Assembly (NCBI GenBank): GCA_030068145.1
Contig: JAPJBO010000029.1
Location: 124,001-188,000, forward strand
Direction of reading: 5' to 3'
Length of the DNA stretch: 64,000 nucleotides
Source: Diplonema papillatum
Lineage: Eukaryota; Euglenozoa; Diplonemea; Diplonemida; Diplonemidae
Under the pieces are notes generated by a model. It was not told where the DNA came from. It saw nothing but the letters and a program-made list of their open reading frames with translations, and searched no databases. Below, in pieces: positions 43,910-52,849 of the stretch (position 1 is the stretch's first letter; each line of letters starts with the position of its first letter). Both the position numbers and the translations under genes were made by a program.

Positions 43910-46900
43910 CTACTTCCGTGCGCGTTTCGGTGCCGGTTCGTGCATGCTGTCAAGCAGGCGGGCAGAAACCTTTGCTGCTGGCTTCAAGCGCACGGGTAAC
44001 GGCAGTTTAGCCCCCGGCTCCGATGGTCGAGATGGGACCTGGCGCTCTACACTTGCCTCCGTGGATGTTGAACTGGAAGCTGAAGATGTCGTCGAGCCAG
44101 AAGAGGAGGACCGTGAAGAGGAGGACGACTGCGACGACACCGAAGATGAAGGCAGTGATGCATTCGGTGAATCCGAAGACTCGGATGCATTCGCGAAGGA
44201 CATCGCCGACCACGTTTCGTTCCCTGACCACGGCGCGAAAGACGGTACAACGCTACACCCCGAGTACTCAGTGCGCATATCCCCGTTAACCTGCTCGAAT
44301 GCGTCGGCTCTATCCGTCTTCTTCTTTCCACCAGTCTTCCCCCCATGACGACGATTCTTCCGAGAGTGCCATATCTTGGCGCCGAGAGTGCAGGTTTCGC
44401 TTACTTCTTCATCGGTCATTCCTTTACCCTGTTCAGCGAGAATGAGTTCGTTGCTCAGAGTCTCCACCACCAAATGGGGCCGATTGCAACCCACGCGTTG
44501 TTTGGCCTTGCTGAAAAACGACTCAGCTACGTTGCTGTTGTAGCGACTATGTGTGTGGACCAGCGCCAACACGTCAATGGCTCTCTGGTTGCCTTGTTCT
44601 TTTAGGGTTGCGAATACTCCGGTCCAGGCGTTCCACCCCAAGTCCTTGAACTGAACGGCAAGAATTTTTATGTCTTGCCAGTCCTTCTGTACGGAGCTCG
44701 CTTCAAACCTCCCGACGAAAGCAGCCAAATAGGCGTACTCTTCGTTACCGTACGCCTTCAAGTCGGCTCCGGAGAGCACCTGCATTTTTTGTACGTCAAG
44801 AATGAGAGAGAGAGCTACGGCGTGGTCATCCTTCTTTATCTTTTCCTCGACGGCTTCGAGCGCCTTCGCGACCTTCGCCAAGCGACGTTTGTTTTCGTTG
44901 CCATCGGTCATCCCTTCGATGGCCATACGAGCTCGGCTCAACCGAAACTGCAAATGCAGAACGGTGGGCTCTTGATGCTGCGAGGCCAGCGAGATATTGC
45001 GCAACATCCTTAGTACAGGATACCACTGCTGGAACTGCTGAGCCCTGCGCTCCTTCCCAAAAACGCCAAGCAGCTCCTTTCGCTTCGCTGCGAGGTTATC
45101 CTTACCCTTCTTGGCATCCGCGGAGTGCCAGTCCCGCGAGCGCTGTTCCAGAAACATCTTCCAGAGTGGCCACAATGCAGCGGCCTTCTCCCACAGACGA
45201 AAGGTTTTTGGCAACCACCGAATAGAGCAATGGAGGGATGGTTTGGGACCCGCAGCAAAGCCTTGCAGCTTAGCGAAACGCCTGAGTCGGCGATAAAGCT
45301 TTCCGGATGTTCGCAAGTTCGCCTCCATCGTAAGAATTGCTTCCGTGATTTCTTCAACAACGGATGAATCGAAGGCTCGCTCAAGTTCGGTCTCCAGTCG
45401 GTGCGAAAAGTCCGGAACACGGGCACACTGAGGGTTGAAATCTTTCTTCAACAAACCGTATACCCCTGTGATGTGCCCCGCTAGATTCGATCCCGAATCA
45501 CTGCAGGTTGCCGTTATCTGCTGTGCCGCAACGCCGAAATCTGCAAGCATCGCACGAGACTTCAAGAAGATGGTGTTGCCATCTGTATCGTCGGAAGCCT
45601 CGAACCCCACGAGTCCCAAGGCAGTTTCTTTAACTGCGCACAAAGATGAGACGAAGTAGCGTAGGATAACTACATACACCTCCATCTGCATTGCGTGCTT
45701 CAGTGTCGTTCCGTCCAAGATCAGCACAAAGGAGCTCGATACACTTAGTTCCTTGGCGATGCGCACTTGTGCGATGGAAGCCCAGATGCCCACCATTTCC
45801 GAGACGTGTGAAGTGGTGTTGTACTTCTTGGGTATATCAATACCCCGCAATCGGTCGGCTCTTATCTGCCGCACGGAACTTCTGTGAGACACTCCTTCGC
45901 ACACCCTGATGAACATGGGAACATGCAAGTTGAAGAAGCGCTGCAGCCTCTCTTCCGAAAGGTAAGGGGTCTCGGCAAGCTCAGCCTTGAGACTGACCTC
46001 AAACGTGTTGCCTGCTTGCGGGTGCGCGTCTGACCGGAAGTTGGCAGGGACAACGCGGAACGCGATCGCAGCAGCAGCAACCGTGAGGTACCCGACTATT
46101 ACAAAGGCACCGTATCGCACGACCCACAAAGACACTCGGTGCGCGTTGGAGTTGCGGTGCCGCGAAAGAGCTGTCCGCGCGGCTTCATCGGTTTGATAAG
46201 GGCCCGCCGTACCCTTCGCAAATGCGGCAGCAACCCCCGAAGAAAGGCTGCCCCAGATGAAGACGTGCGTGTGATGGCAAGCAAGGCACATGTACCCTCC
46301 GGGGACCCGTTCCGTTTCTCTGTTGATTCGAGCAAACGGCGATAGCTGGGGCCGAAAAAGTGGGGCAGGATAGAATGGCTGCTGCGTCGACTTCTTCTCT
46401 TCCAGCATCGCCTTGGTATCCGGTGCGGCGGTGAAGGAAACGCAGAAGAAGTGGTTTAAGAGGTGGCTGCTGGAGGGGAGGCGGAGGTTTACAACACACA
46501 CATCATTTGTCCGCAGAGCCTGGAACCTGAAACTCGATACGCTTCCAAGGTCCTTCGAGATGAACTTCAGTCCATTTTTGCATGCAAAGGCCTGGACTTC
46601 AAATGTTGTCAAAGCCGGGGGTTCCTCACCAACTCGCAAGTGCTCCTTGATGGACTCCCACCTCTTTTCCGACATGCCCAGCATGTTCGGTGACGTTCCA
46701 CGGAACCAGGTGTACAGTTCTGGAAGAGATGCGTTGTCAGCTCGGGAGAAGGGAATTCTCTTTAGTTTTTCCCCAAGAAAACACGCGTTGTACCCACAAA
46801 CCAACCCATGCTGATGCGTTGTTTGGGTATGAGAGCCCGACACGAGCCGCTTTTCGCTAGCAAACTCCGCTTCCAGCTCCCTCCTCAAGTCAGGACAAGC

Positions 46901-48112
46901 AGTGGACAGGTGATCGACAATGCGGTACACGAGCCGCTGCGTTTGTGGCTCTTCGGATTGCGTAGCCTCAGCAATACTCTGTTGGAGGGCTTTTTTTGTT
47001 CCAGTGGTCTTGATACCAATGGCTGCTGCTTCGGCCTTGAGCTGCTCAAGTGTCTTCTTCACTGTATCCGACGTCGGCGTGGGAGGCTGATCGTCGTCCG
47101 CGTTTGCAGGTGTAGCAGGTGCAGGACCTACATTCGCTACAGGGTCTGGGCTGTTTGTTGCAGCGCACGGCACATGTTCTGGACTTACGTCGGATTGTTG
47201 TTGTTGGGCGGGGGAGCATTTGGTGCACTTCACGTCTTTGAAAAGGCAATAGAAAGCTTTTCGTTTCTGTCCCGCGAAGGACCGATTCCATCCCGAAGCC
47301 TCGGGAAGCCAACTCAAAAGCTTTTGGTGAAAAGCCTTTCGGCGAGCCTTCTCTATCCCCAAGAGGTCAAAAAGCTGCTCAGCACAGAGACTGTGTTGCT
47401 CGCCTTTCGCTTGGACGATGGACGCAACCGCAGCATTGAATGACAGCGCACCATCAATCGAGTCGGCGCAGCCAGCACAAGCGGCCCCAACAACGAACAA
47501 GCAGTACAGCTTGCCGCGTCTACTCCAGCCTTCGTGCAGTCCTTCGCTGCGCCACTTCGAAACGCTTTGCGAAACCAAATTTGCCTCGCGACCTTCCATT
47601 TCCAAGAGCGCGAAAAGCTCTTCGTGGTTGAGGTGGTGCTGAGGGCCGTGTTTACAAACGGCTTTCTCAACTGCAGCATTGAACAGCTGGACGGAGCAGG
47701 TATCCACTGTAGTAGTGGTGTCTCCTGAACTTGCCGCACCGAACTCGGTCTGCACCTGCCGAAGGACTGCGTCCGCGGACCACTTCTTGCGCTTCACAAG
47801 CCCCGAGGCCCTTTTCTGCATGCTCTGATACGTTCCTCGTATCGGCTTCAGCAGCCTGCGTCCAACTTCTTCCCACGTTGCCACCTGGACACCGGGCAAA
47901 ACGACACAGAATTTCACTCCTTCGTTGTTGGAGCTAATTCCCAAGTTTGGGTTGCTTGCGGCAGCAAGCTCAGCCTGAAAGGCTTGCGCGTCCTGTGTTT
48001 GCGAACCACGCAAGTCGCGGATACGAGCAAGCACCCTTTCCTCACTCCATTCAACGCACTCTCCAAACGTGCCGTCTGCAACAGCTTCAATGAAGAAGGC
48101 GGCATCCGTCAT
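43910..48112 (-). CDS. hAT-like transposase, 1400 residues
   Basis: One uninterrupted frame from ATG (48,112) to TAG. Residues 139-215 and 220-300 are two copies of one module (FNAAV, E(E/Q)LF(A/D)LL, a Trp, K..YCLF, C-x2-C). A SAP-type DNA-binding motif follows at 354-384 (LEQLKAEAAAIGIKTTGTKK). A C-x2-C...H-x5-H zinc finger lies at about 607-655 (CLAC, then RHRNSNAHR). The catalytic core has LILDGTT near 799, CSDSGSN near 872 and NVAESFF near 1196, in the order D, D, E of RNase-H-fold hAT-like enzymes; the last sits in the dimerisation region (SRYNSNVAESFFSKAKQR). The C-terminus is Ser-rich with a basic end that may be a nuclear localisation signal. It cuts and joins element ends in the nucleus. 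It is about twice the length of common hAT transposases, mostly N-terminal. Resembles the lineage with a TTF-like finger; exact family unassigned. Confidence 0.82.
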   Translation of the reverse strand: MTDAAFFIEAVADGTFGECVEWSEERVLARIRDLRGSQTQDAQAFQAELAAASNPNLGISSNNEGVKFCVVLPGVQVATWEEVGRRLLKPIRGTYQSMQKRASGLVKRKKWSADAVLRQVQTEFGAASSGDTTTTVDTCSVQLFNAAVEKAVCKHGPQHHLNHEELFALLEMEGREANLVSQSVSKWRSEGLHEGWSRRGKLYCLFVVGAACAGCADSIDGALSFNAAVASIVQAKGEQHSLCAEQLFDLLGIEKARRKAFHQKLLSWLPEASGWNRSFAGQKRKAFYCLFKDVKCTKCSPAQQQQSDVSPEHVPCAATNSPDPVANVGPAPATPANADDDQPPTPTSDTVKKTLEQLKAEAAAIGIKTTGTKKALQQSIAEATQSEEPQTQRLVYRIVDHLSTACPDLRRELEAEFASEKRLVSGSHTQTTHQHGLVCGYNACFLGEKLKRIPFSRADNASLPELYTWFRGTSPNMLGMSEKRWESIKEHLRVGEEPPALTTFEVQAFACKNGLKFISKDLGSVSSFRFQALRTNDVCVVNLRLPSSSHLLNHFFCVSFTAAPDTKAMLEEKKSTQQPFYPAPLFRPQLSPFARINRETERVPGGYMCLACHHTHVFIWGSLSSGVAAAFAKGTAGPYQTDEAARTALSRHRNSNAHRVSLWVVRYGAFVIVGYLTVAAAAIAFRVVPANFRSDAHPQAGNTFEVSLKAELAETPYLSEERLQRFFNLHVPMFIRVCEGVSHRSSVRQIRADRLRGIDIPKKYNTTSHVSEMVGIWASIAQVRIAKELSVSSSFVLILDGTTLKHAMQMEVYVVILRYFVSSLCAVKETALGLVGFEASDDTDGNTIFLKSRAMLADFGVAAQQITATCSDSGSNLAGHITGVYGLLKKDFNPQCARVPDFSHRLETELERAFDSSVVEEITEAILTMEANLRTSGKLYRRLRRFAKLQGFAAGPKPSLHCSIRWLPKTFRLWEKAAALWPLWKMFLEQRSRDWHSADAKKGKDNLAAKRKELLGVFGKERRAQQFQQWYPVLRMLRNISLASQHQEPTVLHLQFRLSRARMAIEGMTDGNENKRRLAKVAKALEAVEEKIKKDDHAVALSLILDVQKMQVLSGADLKAYGNEEYAYLAAFVGRFEASSVQKDWQDIKILAVQFKDLGWNAWTGVFATLKEQGNQRAIDVLALVHTHSRYNSNVAESFFSKAKQRVGCNRPHLVVETLSNELILAEQGKGMTDEEVSETCTLGAKIWHSRKNRRHGGKTGGKKKTDRADAFEQVNGDMRTEYSGCSVVPSFAPWSGNETWSAMSFANASESSDSPNASLPSSSVSSQSSSSSRSSSSGSTTSSASSSTSTEASVERQVPSRPSEPGAKLPLPVRLKPAAKVSARLLDSMHEPAPKRARK

Positions 48113-48639
48113 GTTTGTTGTTGTGTATTTACTGTATCTCAGGCTCCCTGCGGGAATAAATAGCTACCGAGAGCAGAGATGATTAATCCTTGTTTTAGTG
48201 TACATACTAAATACCGAAAGGTTTCCTCGGCCCTCGACTCTTGTTTTTTTAGCCCGTTTCTGGAACAGCGCTCGCGGGACGGGCACTCCGCGGATGCCAA
48301 GATTAGGGTAAGGATAACCTCGCAGCGAAGCGAAAGGAGCTGCTTGGCGTTTTTGGGAAGGAGCGCAGGGCTCAGCTCCTTGTGTCCACTGCGGCAGATC
48401 GTCGTCCGTTGAATGCCTCCGCAAAGTCGGCATTGCCCAAGCTGCCGCCCTCCGTAACTCCTTTGTCGTGCCAGCCTGACCTGGCCAGCGGCAGTTGGGG
48501 AGTCGGTCGCTTGACACCGGGTGACCTGCCAGCCATGCAGGAGGGGGGGGGGGGGGGGGGGGGGTCCCCCCCCCCCCACCACCACCCGCACCCCCTGACC
48601 GCGATCCGTAACATGTAACAGCCCTTAATAAGCACCCTG
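47908..48639 (-). repeat. Right inverted arm of the hAT-like element
   Basis: The partner of the left arm. It contains the first 69 codons of the functional transposase, its 5' leader, the copied internal transposase segment, and a G/C homopolymer hairpin near 48,541-48,580. The element's promoter should lie here, between about 48,113 and 48,540; no core element can be picked out with confidence. Confidence 0.85.
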
Positions 48640-48867
48640 GGGGGGGGGGGGGTCAGCCGGCTGATGGATGGATGGATGGTTCTTAACAAGATGCCTGGGG
48701 GGGTTGGGGGAGGGCATGCATGGCTTCTTTCGTGTGCACTTTAACAGTTTGTTGCTTGTGTTGGCAGGCCGGGTTCGCAACAATGTACGACCCAACACGA
48801 AGATCTCACCACCAGGTGAGGGGTGCATAATATTCTTGCGCCCCCCCACGTCTTGCAGGGGTTTTGC

Positions 48868-49532
48868 GCGAACGTAAATTTGCATCGCTGGGGGTCACAT
48901 TTATCGTACCTCCGAGATCTCTTGCTTTAGCCAAGTGGCCCACTTTTAGTGACTAATGCATCAGCCACAGCTGCAGACTTTCCAATCTCAAACTATTACG
49001 GTGTAACACAGTACGCTATGGCTAGAGGATGGCGAGGAGAAGAAGCAGCACCGAAGAAGAAGGAGGAAGGCGGAGCCGGAGGGCCCCGCGACAGCGCCGA
49101 GACAGGCGAAACGTGAGAACGTGGTGCTCGTTCTGCCGGAAGCAGAGGAAGGCGAGCGAGAACCCGCAACATCAACGCCGACATCAGCAGCGAAGGTCGG
49201 GAAGACGGCGCCAACGCCAGCGAAGAAGCGGCAATCGGACTCCGCGGCGGAGCCGGTACCGAAAAGCGAAGAAGCAGAAGTCGACGCGCAACCGATGAAC
49301 CTCGACGAGCAATCGAAGAAGAAGCGAAGCACCAAACGCGCTCCTGAGCGCGACGATCAAGACGAGCTAAAGAGGCAAAGCATAACACATCACGTGCGAA
49401 GAGATAACCGCGCCGTCGGCGATGCAGATTATCGCGACAGATTCTTTGCATTCTAACCCAAACGCCATGGCTCTATCACGGTCGATTCGGAGTTCCCCTC
49501 GAACTTCATAGAATTGCTTGGCTGTCTACAAC
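48868..49532 (+). repeat. Dispersed repeat A, right copy, interrupted
   Basis: The direct partner of 41,020-41,250. It is continuous to about 49,021 and resumes at about 49,467 with GGCTCTATCACGGTCGATTC. The intervening 445 bp have no counterpart in the left copy. Confidence 0.8.
49022..49466 (+). pseudogene. Coding-like insert in repeat A (possible captured exon)
   Basis: One plus-strand frame is open from 49,022 to a stop at 49,456, about 144 codons without an ATG near its start. It is highly charged: Glu/Lys/Arg-rich, with AKVGKTAPTPAKKRQSDS, DEQSKKKRSTKRAPERD and an end VGDADYRDRFFAF. Codon-like purine asymmetry differs from the surroundings. It looks like the C-terminal tail exon of a nuclear-type basic protein captured into a repeat; no parent gene is recognised. 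The opposite strand is also open, which weakens the case. Confidence 0.35.
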
Positions 49533-49534
49533 GA

Positions 49535-49970
49535 TGGTTTAGGCGGTTTCTTTTTGCTTGTCCTTCCCGCCAGGTGCCCCCGCCCCTTCTATACGCAAAT
49601 GAACGGCAACCGGGAAGCGCCGTCGCGATGCACGTGTGGGGCAGATGAGCAAACCTGGCGGACAGCTAGGGGAGCGTAGGTCGAGCCAGCCGGCAGCGCT
49701 GCGGATGCGGGTGAAGGAGGACCGGGACGCTCCTGTGGGGAGGTTTGATCGGGGTGGTGGAAGGAAGCAAAGGAAGCGCCCTTTTTTTCCCCCCAAGACT
49801 CCCGCATGTCCCTATCCCATTTCCCTGTCACCCGCAGCCTGCGGCCTCTGGCGACGCTTTGCTCTCTGCCCGCACACGTGACATCCCGCCGTACACTCTG
49901 TCTAACATCTGCGCACGGAGGGAGTCGATCTCCTGTAGGGGAGGGTGGTTTTGTACAGAATTGCTTCTAG
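49535..49970. other. Unassigned intronic stretch
   Basis: Nothing that I can recognise. Frames are short and broken on both strands. Confidence 0.5.
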
Positions 49971-49975
49971 ACAAT

Positions 49976-50335
49976 CAGAATTGTCTAACGGTTGGATTGT
50001 TCACCCACTACCAGGGAACGTGAGCTGGGTTTTAACCGTCGTGAGACAGGTTGGTCTTACCCTACTGATGGAGAGAGAGCCCATCGGGCCAGCGCATTCC
50101 GACAGCAATACGGGGTAGTACGAGAGGATCTCCTGTTTCTAGTCCCTGGTATCTGCGGTTTGTTCGGTCGGACAGTGCCACACTCGTGGTTCCTTTAATC
50201 CCACGAGCACTTCGCCATTCCTTGATACTCGGTGTGTTTAGGAGGCTGGAGGGGAGAAACGATATACACCACAAGTGGGTCTTCCCGGTTGAACGCTTAC
50301 ACCCGGCAGTAAATTTAGATTTTACCTGTGTTCTA
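49976..50335 (+). rRNA. Large-subunit rRNA 3' fragment (pseudogene or retrocopy)
   Basis: GGATTGTTCACCCACTA, GGGAACGTGAGCTGGG, CCGTCGTGAGACAGGTT, TTACCCTACTGATG and the sarcin-ricin loop AGTACGAGAGGA (50,117-50,128) occur in the order of the eukaryotic nuclear 28S 3' region. GGTATCTGCGG and CGGACAGTGCC follow, then probably the last helices ending near GGTTGAACGCTTACACCC. It departs from the usual sequence in several normally invariant places (GGGTTTTAACC for GGGTTTAGACC; no AACC after the loop), and the 5' part of the gene is absent, so it is not a working rRNA gene. Whether the source is nuclear or organellar is not certain; nuclear fits better. Confidence 0.7.
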
Positions 50336-50420
50336 CGTGGACTACAGCACCTCTTTTCTCCTTCCCGATTCTGCAACTGGTGGCGTGTGGTGAGTATTTC
50401 CTACAATGCAGGTGCTTATG
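50288..50420 (+). repeat. LSU-tail repeat, copy 2 (joined to the LSU fragment)
   Basis: From GGTTGAACGCTTACACCCGG to CCTACAATGCAGGTGCTTAT followed by gcgcaaagtaaaa. It is the only copy here still attached to upstream rRNA sequence, which suggests the family derives from an LSU transcript. Confidence 0.6.
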
Positions 50421-50597
50421 CGCAAAGTAAAACGTGTGTGTATGATTCGCAGACCAGCAGCAGACAGACGACGACCAGTGTTTGCATCGCCAAGATTCGG
50501 AATAATATATGCACAGCAGAAGGAGAAACAGGCAGCGTTCAGCCAAGAGGGGCTGACAAGCACGTTTTCGCCTTTCGCATTTCTTGCGACAAATGGT

Positions 50598-50830
50598 ACC
50601 AGGGAAAGCCTGCTACACGGGAGCCAAGCTTCACGTGTTCGGCGGTACTGCAGAGCCACGGGCCTGCGGGTCAAGTGGCTACCGATTTCCCAACTAAAGC
50701 GTCAAGGCGTGGCGCACCGGGGCTTGGCGCTTGAAGACAAGCTCGTTGAGACGGTCAGCCACAGGGCAGAGCGGACGGGGTAGTAGCACTGTGCTGCCTC
50801 CGACACAAGCCTTGAGCCGGTCCATCCCCT
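50598..50830 (+). repeat. Dispersed repeat B, copy 1
   Basis: Shares TACCAGGGAAAGCCTGCTAC, GGGAGCCAAGCTTCACGTGT and later GACGGTCAGCCACAGGGCAG-like sequence with 56,908-57,190 and, in part, with 57,938-58,075. The shared part continues after an interruption near 50,995 as CAAGCTGTGGTTGACCGTCA. No coding function is evident. Confidence 0.75.
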
Positions 50831-50857
50831 CTTGATAGACCGCGATAGACCGAAGAA

Positions 50858-50945
50858 TACAGCACCGGGCAATTCGATGCAGCTCTAGGGGCTAGGGATG
50901 GACCTGATAGACCGTGGTGGACCGTGATTCACTGTGATAAACAGC
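50858..50945 (+). repeat. Dispersed repeat C, copy 1
   Basis: Matches 59,943-60,028: AGCACCGGGCAATTCGATGC through GGACCGTGATTCACTG, with a few substitutions and one indel. Confidence 0.8.
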
Positions 50946-51136
50946 GGCAGGCACTTCGATGCAGTTTCAAGAGATAAGGGACGGACCGGCTCAAGCCTTG
51001 CAAGCTGTGGTTGACCGTCACGTTCCTGGACCCGGAGCGGCTCTTTTTCTTCTTCTTTTCTTCTGCGCCGCCTTGAGTATTTCGCGACCACGCAACAAAA
51101 GAGCCGGTGCTCCAGTTAGAGAAAAGGGAACTGTAC

Positions 51137-52273
51137 CCGTTTTGCGTCGTCTAGTGCAGTTGTCAGCTTCGCGATTTGTGCGTGGAGCGGGAGATCCGCC
51201 TTGACGGTGTCGGACGCGTCGTGAAGAAGTGCGTCGAGGGACGCTTGGAGGGCGCAACCTCTGCCTTCTTCCTGCTGGAGGAGGTCTTTGAGGCCGCGGA
51301 CGGTGTTCTGGGAGGAGTGGAGGGAGGATTCGAGGAGATGCACCCTCTGGCCGTGCCGGGCCGACTCCGTGAGCGCGCGGGCGTGGCTGGACGCGAAGCC
51401 CGAGGCGAAGGTGCTGCTTAAAGACGACCGCAGGAGGCTTTCGGCGTTCTCGACCAACCTCCGCGCCACGGGCTCCGCGGAGTGCATCAAACTCGCCAGG
51501 GAGTGGGTCAACGGCGTCTGGGAGGACGCCTCGCACACTTTCCGGATGAGCGAAGGGTCGGCGTCGTCGGATATGCGAACCCACACGTCGCCGTCGCTCC
51601 AGCACACCGCGGACGGTTGGTCGGCAGGGCCTGCACCCAGCCGGGCGGCGCAACCCAAAAACGAGAGCGCCGAGCCTTTCCCGGCGAGCTCGAACTTTTC
51701 GGCTGTGTCCTGGAACTGCACCGCCGTGCCTTCGATGGCGAGCAGAGTGCCGTCGCGGGCGCGCCAGGTGCCTTGAAGGGCGGGAATGGTGATGGGCTGC
51801 GGCGTTTCGCGCACGAAGCGCGCGAACGGGTGGTCGGCGGTGTGGGCGGCCGCGAGGGCGGCGCGCTGGCGGTGCTCTTCCGAGAGGAGGAGCTGCTGGA
51901 GGAGGTCGCGCCAGAGCTTCGCTGCGGCGTCGAAGCGCGCGGCGGTGACGTCCTGCTGGGAGTCTTGCTTGACGAGCTGTATTGACAGCGACTCTTGGTT
52001 GGACCGCTCGTGCTCCACCTGCTGCTCCTTTTCGAGCAGGGCCTCCTGCAGCGCAGTGATCTCCTCGCGGGCCGCAACCAGCGCGACGGCCTCGGCAGAC
52101 GCCGCCGGATCCTCGGCTGCACGCCGCTTGGCCTGCTGTCCCTTCGCGTCCTCCATCTCATGCTTTGCCTTGACCAGATCCTTCTCCACCTCCTCTCTCC
52201 TCCCGCGCTCCTTCTCCAGAGCAGCCTCAACTCGTTCCTCCGACGCCTTCACCGCCTGCAACTCAAGCTGCGC
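51137..52273 (-). CDS. Giant gene, exon 2: coiled coil with an embedded beta module
   Basis: The exon is 1,137 bp (379 codons), phase 0 at both ends. It begins AQLELQAVKASEE after acceptor cccgcacag and ends TTALDDAKR before gtacag. The first 130 or so residues form highly charged coiled coil. A compact non-coiled stretch follows (51,566-51,800), starting with GTWRARDGTLLAIEG and ending with WSDGDVWVRI. This pattern of a GTW strand, alternating hydrophobics and a terminal SDGDVW word is a beta-rich module that I have seen in predicted proteins of algal protists but cannot assign to a named family. The exon then returns to helix with His/Ser-rich segments. Open sequence upstream of the acceptor (to 52,564) reads as non-coding and is excluded. 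Confidence 0.82.
51566..51800 (-). other. Beta-rich GTW...SDGDVW module inside the coiled coil
   Basis: About 78 residues that break the coiled coil: a GTW start, short strands with alternating hydrophobics (LLAIEG, VQFQDT, FELAG, LSFLG) and a closing WSDGDVWVRI. It looks like one small antiparallel beta unit. Function unknown. The boundaries are read from composition only. Confidence 0.55.
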
Positions 52274-52849
52274 CTGTGCGGGTGTGTTGCGTCGTTTGTT
52301 TTCGCATCCCGTTTCAAGACAATCGCTTCCATCGGACCGATCCTTGGAGTGAAGACCTCCATGTTTAAGGTAAAAATACTCGACGTAGCTGCCTTGACTC
52401 CGGATGGAAGGGAGGAAATATAGGGGCAGAGGGGAAAATACAATACAAACACAATCCGGTTTGTGTGCTTCGCTTACACCGCCGTGTGTTGTTTTCTCAC
52501 TCAGGACTTTGACCTGTTGTGTTTGTGTGATTTGTCGTGTAGGGGTAGACCCGCATGACATCACGTCCGTTCAACACGTGGTTCGGTAGTTACAGCACTT
52601 GGGTTCTTTGTCTGGCAGCTTCGTCGACCATTGCCTTCCAGCTGGCGATTATGTAAAAATAGAGAACCAGAAACTGTGTTTTTTAACCCAGGCTTGAATC
52701 CAGGGTGTATGCTAGGTTCTAGATTGTCAGTTTTGAGTGGTCCGGCTCTACTGGCCACATAAAGGCGGACCATCGCCAGCGCGGAACCTAAGTGTCTGCA
52801 GACAGGACCGGTGTGAGTCTAGCTCTAACGGGGTAGGGGGACAACACAC
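52274..52849 (-). other. Intron 1 of the giant gene
   Basis: 576 bp between donor aag|gtgtgt and acceptor cccgcacag. Both ends are phase 0. It has lower GC than the exons. No gene or recognisable repeat is seen in it. Confidence 0.75.

Larger units (their letters stand above)
42936..48639 (-). mobile_element. Complete hAT-like DNA transposon, 5.7 kb
   Basis: The ends are CAGGGTGTTTATTAAG (left) and CAGGGTGCTTATTAAG (right, complement), one mismatch in 16. Eight Gs directly flank each side (42,928-42,935 and 48,640-48,647), so the target duplication is GGGGGGGG, the 8-bp size expected for hAT. Long inverted arms of about 0.7 kb lie inside the ends. One 1400-codon transposase gene fills the interior on the minus strand. 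The open reading frame is intact and the ends are nearly identical, so the insertion looks young. It sits in intron 2 of the giant gene, in the same orientation as that gene. Confidence 0.82.
40259..51136 (-). other. Intron 2 of the giant gene (10.9 kb, transposon-filled)
   Basis: It lies between donor cgg|gtacag (51,136) and acceptor cttctgacag (40,259), phase 0 at both ends. It contains a 237-bp MITE, a split pair of 225-bp repeats, an LSU rRNA fragment with one further tail copy, other dispersed repeats and a complete 5.7-kb hAT-like element whose transposase lies on the same strand as the host gene. Stretches 40,560-41,019, 41,251-41,830, 41,940-42,935 and 49,535-49,960 hold nothing I can recognise beyond homopolymer runs. 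Confidence 0.65.
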
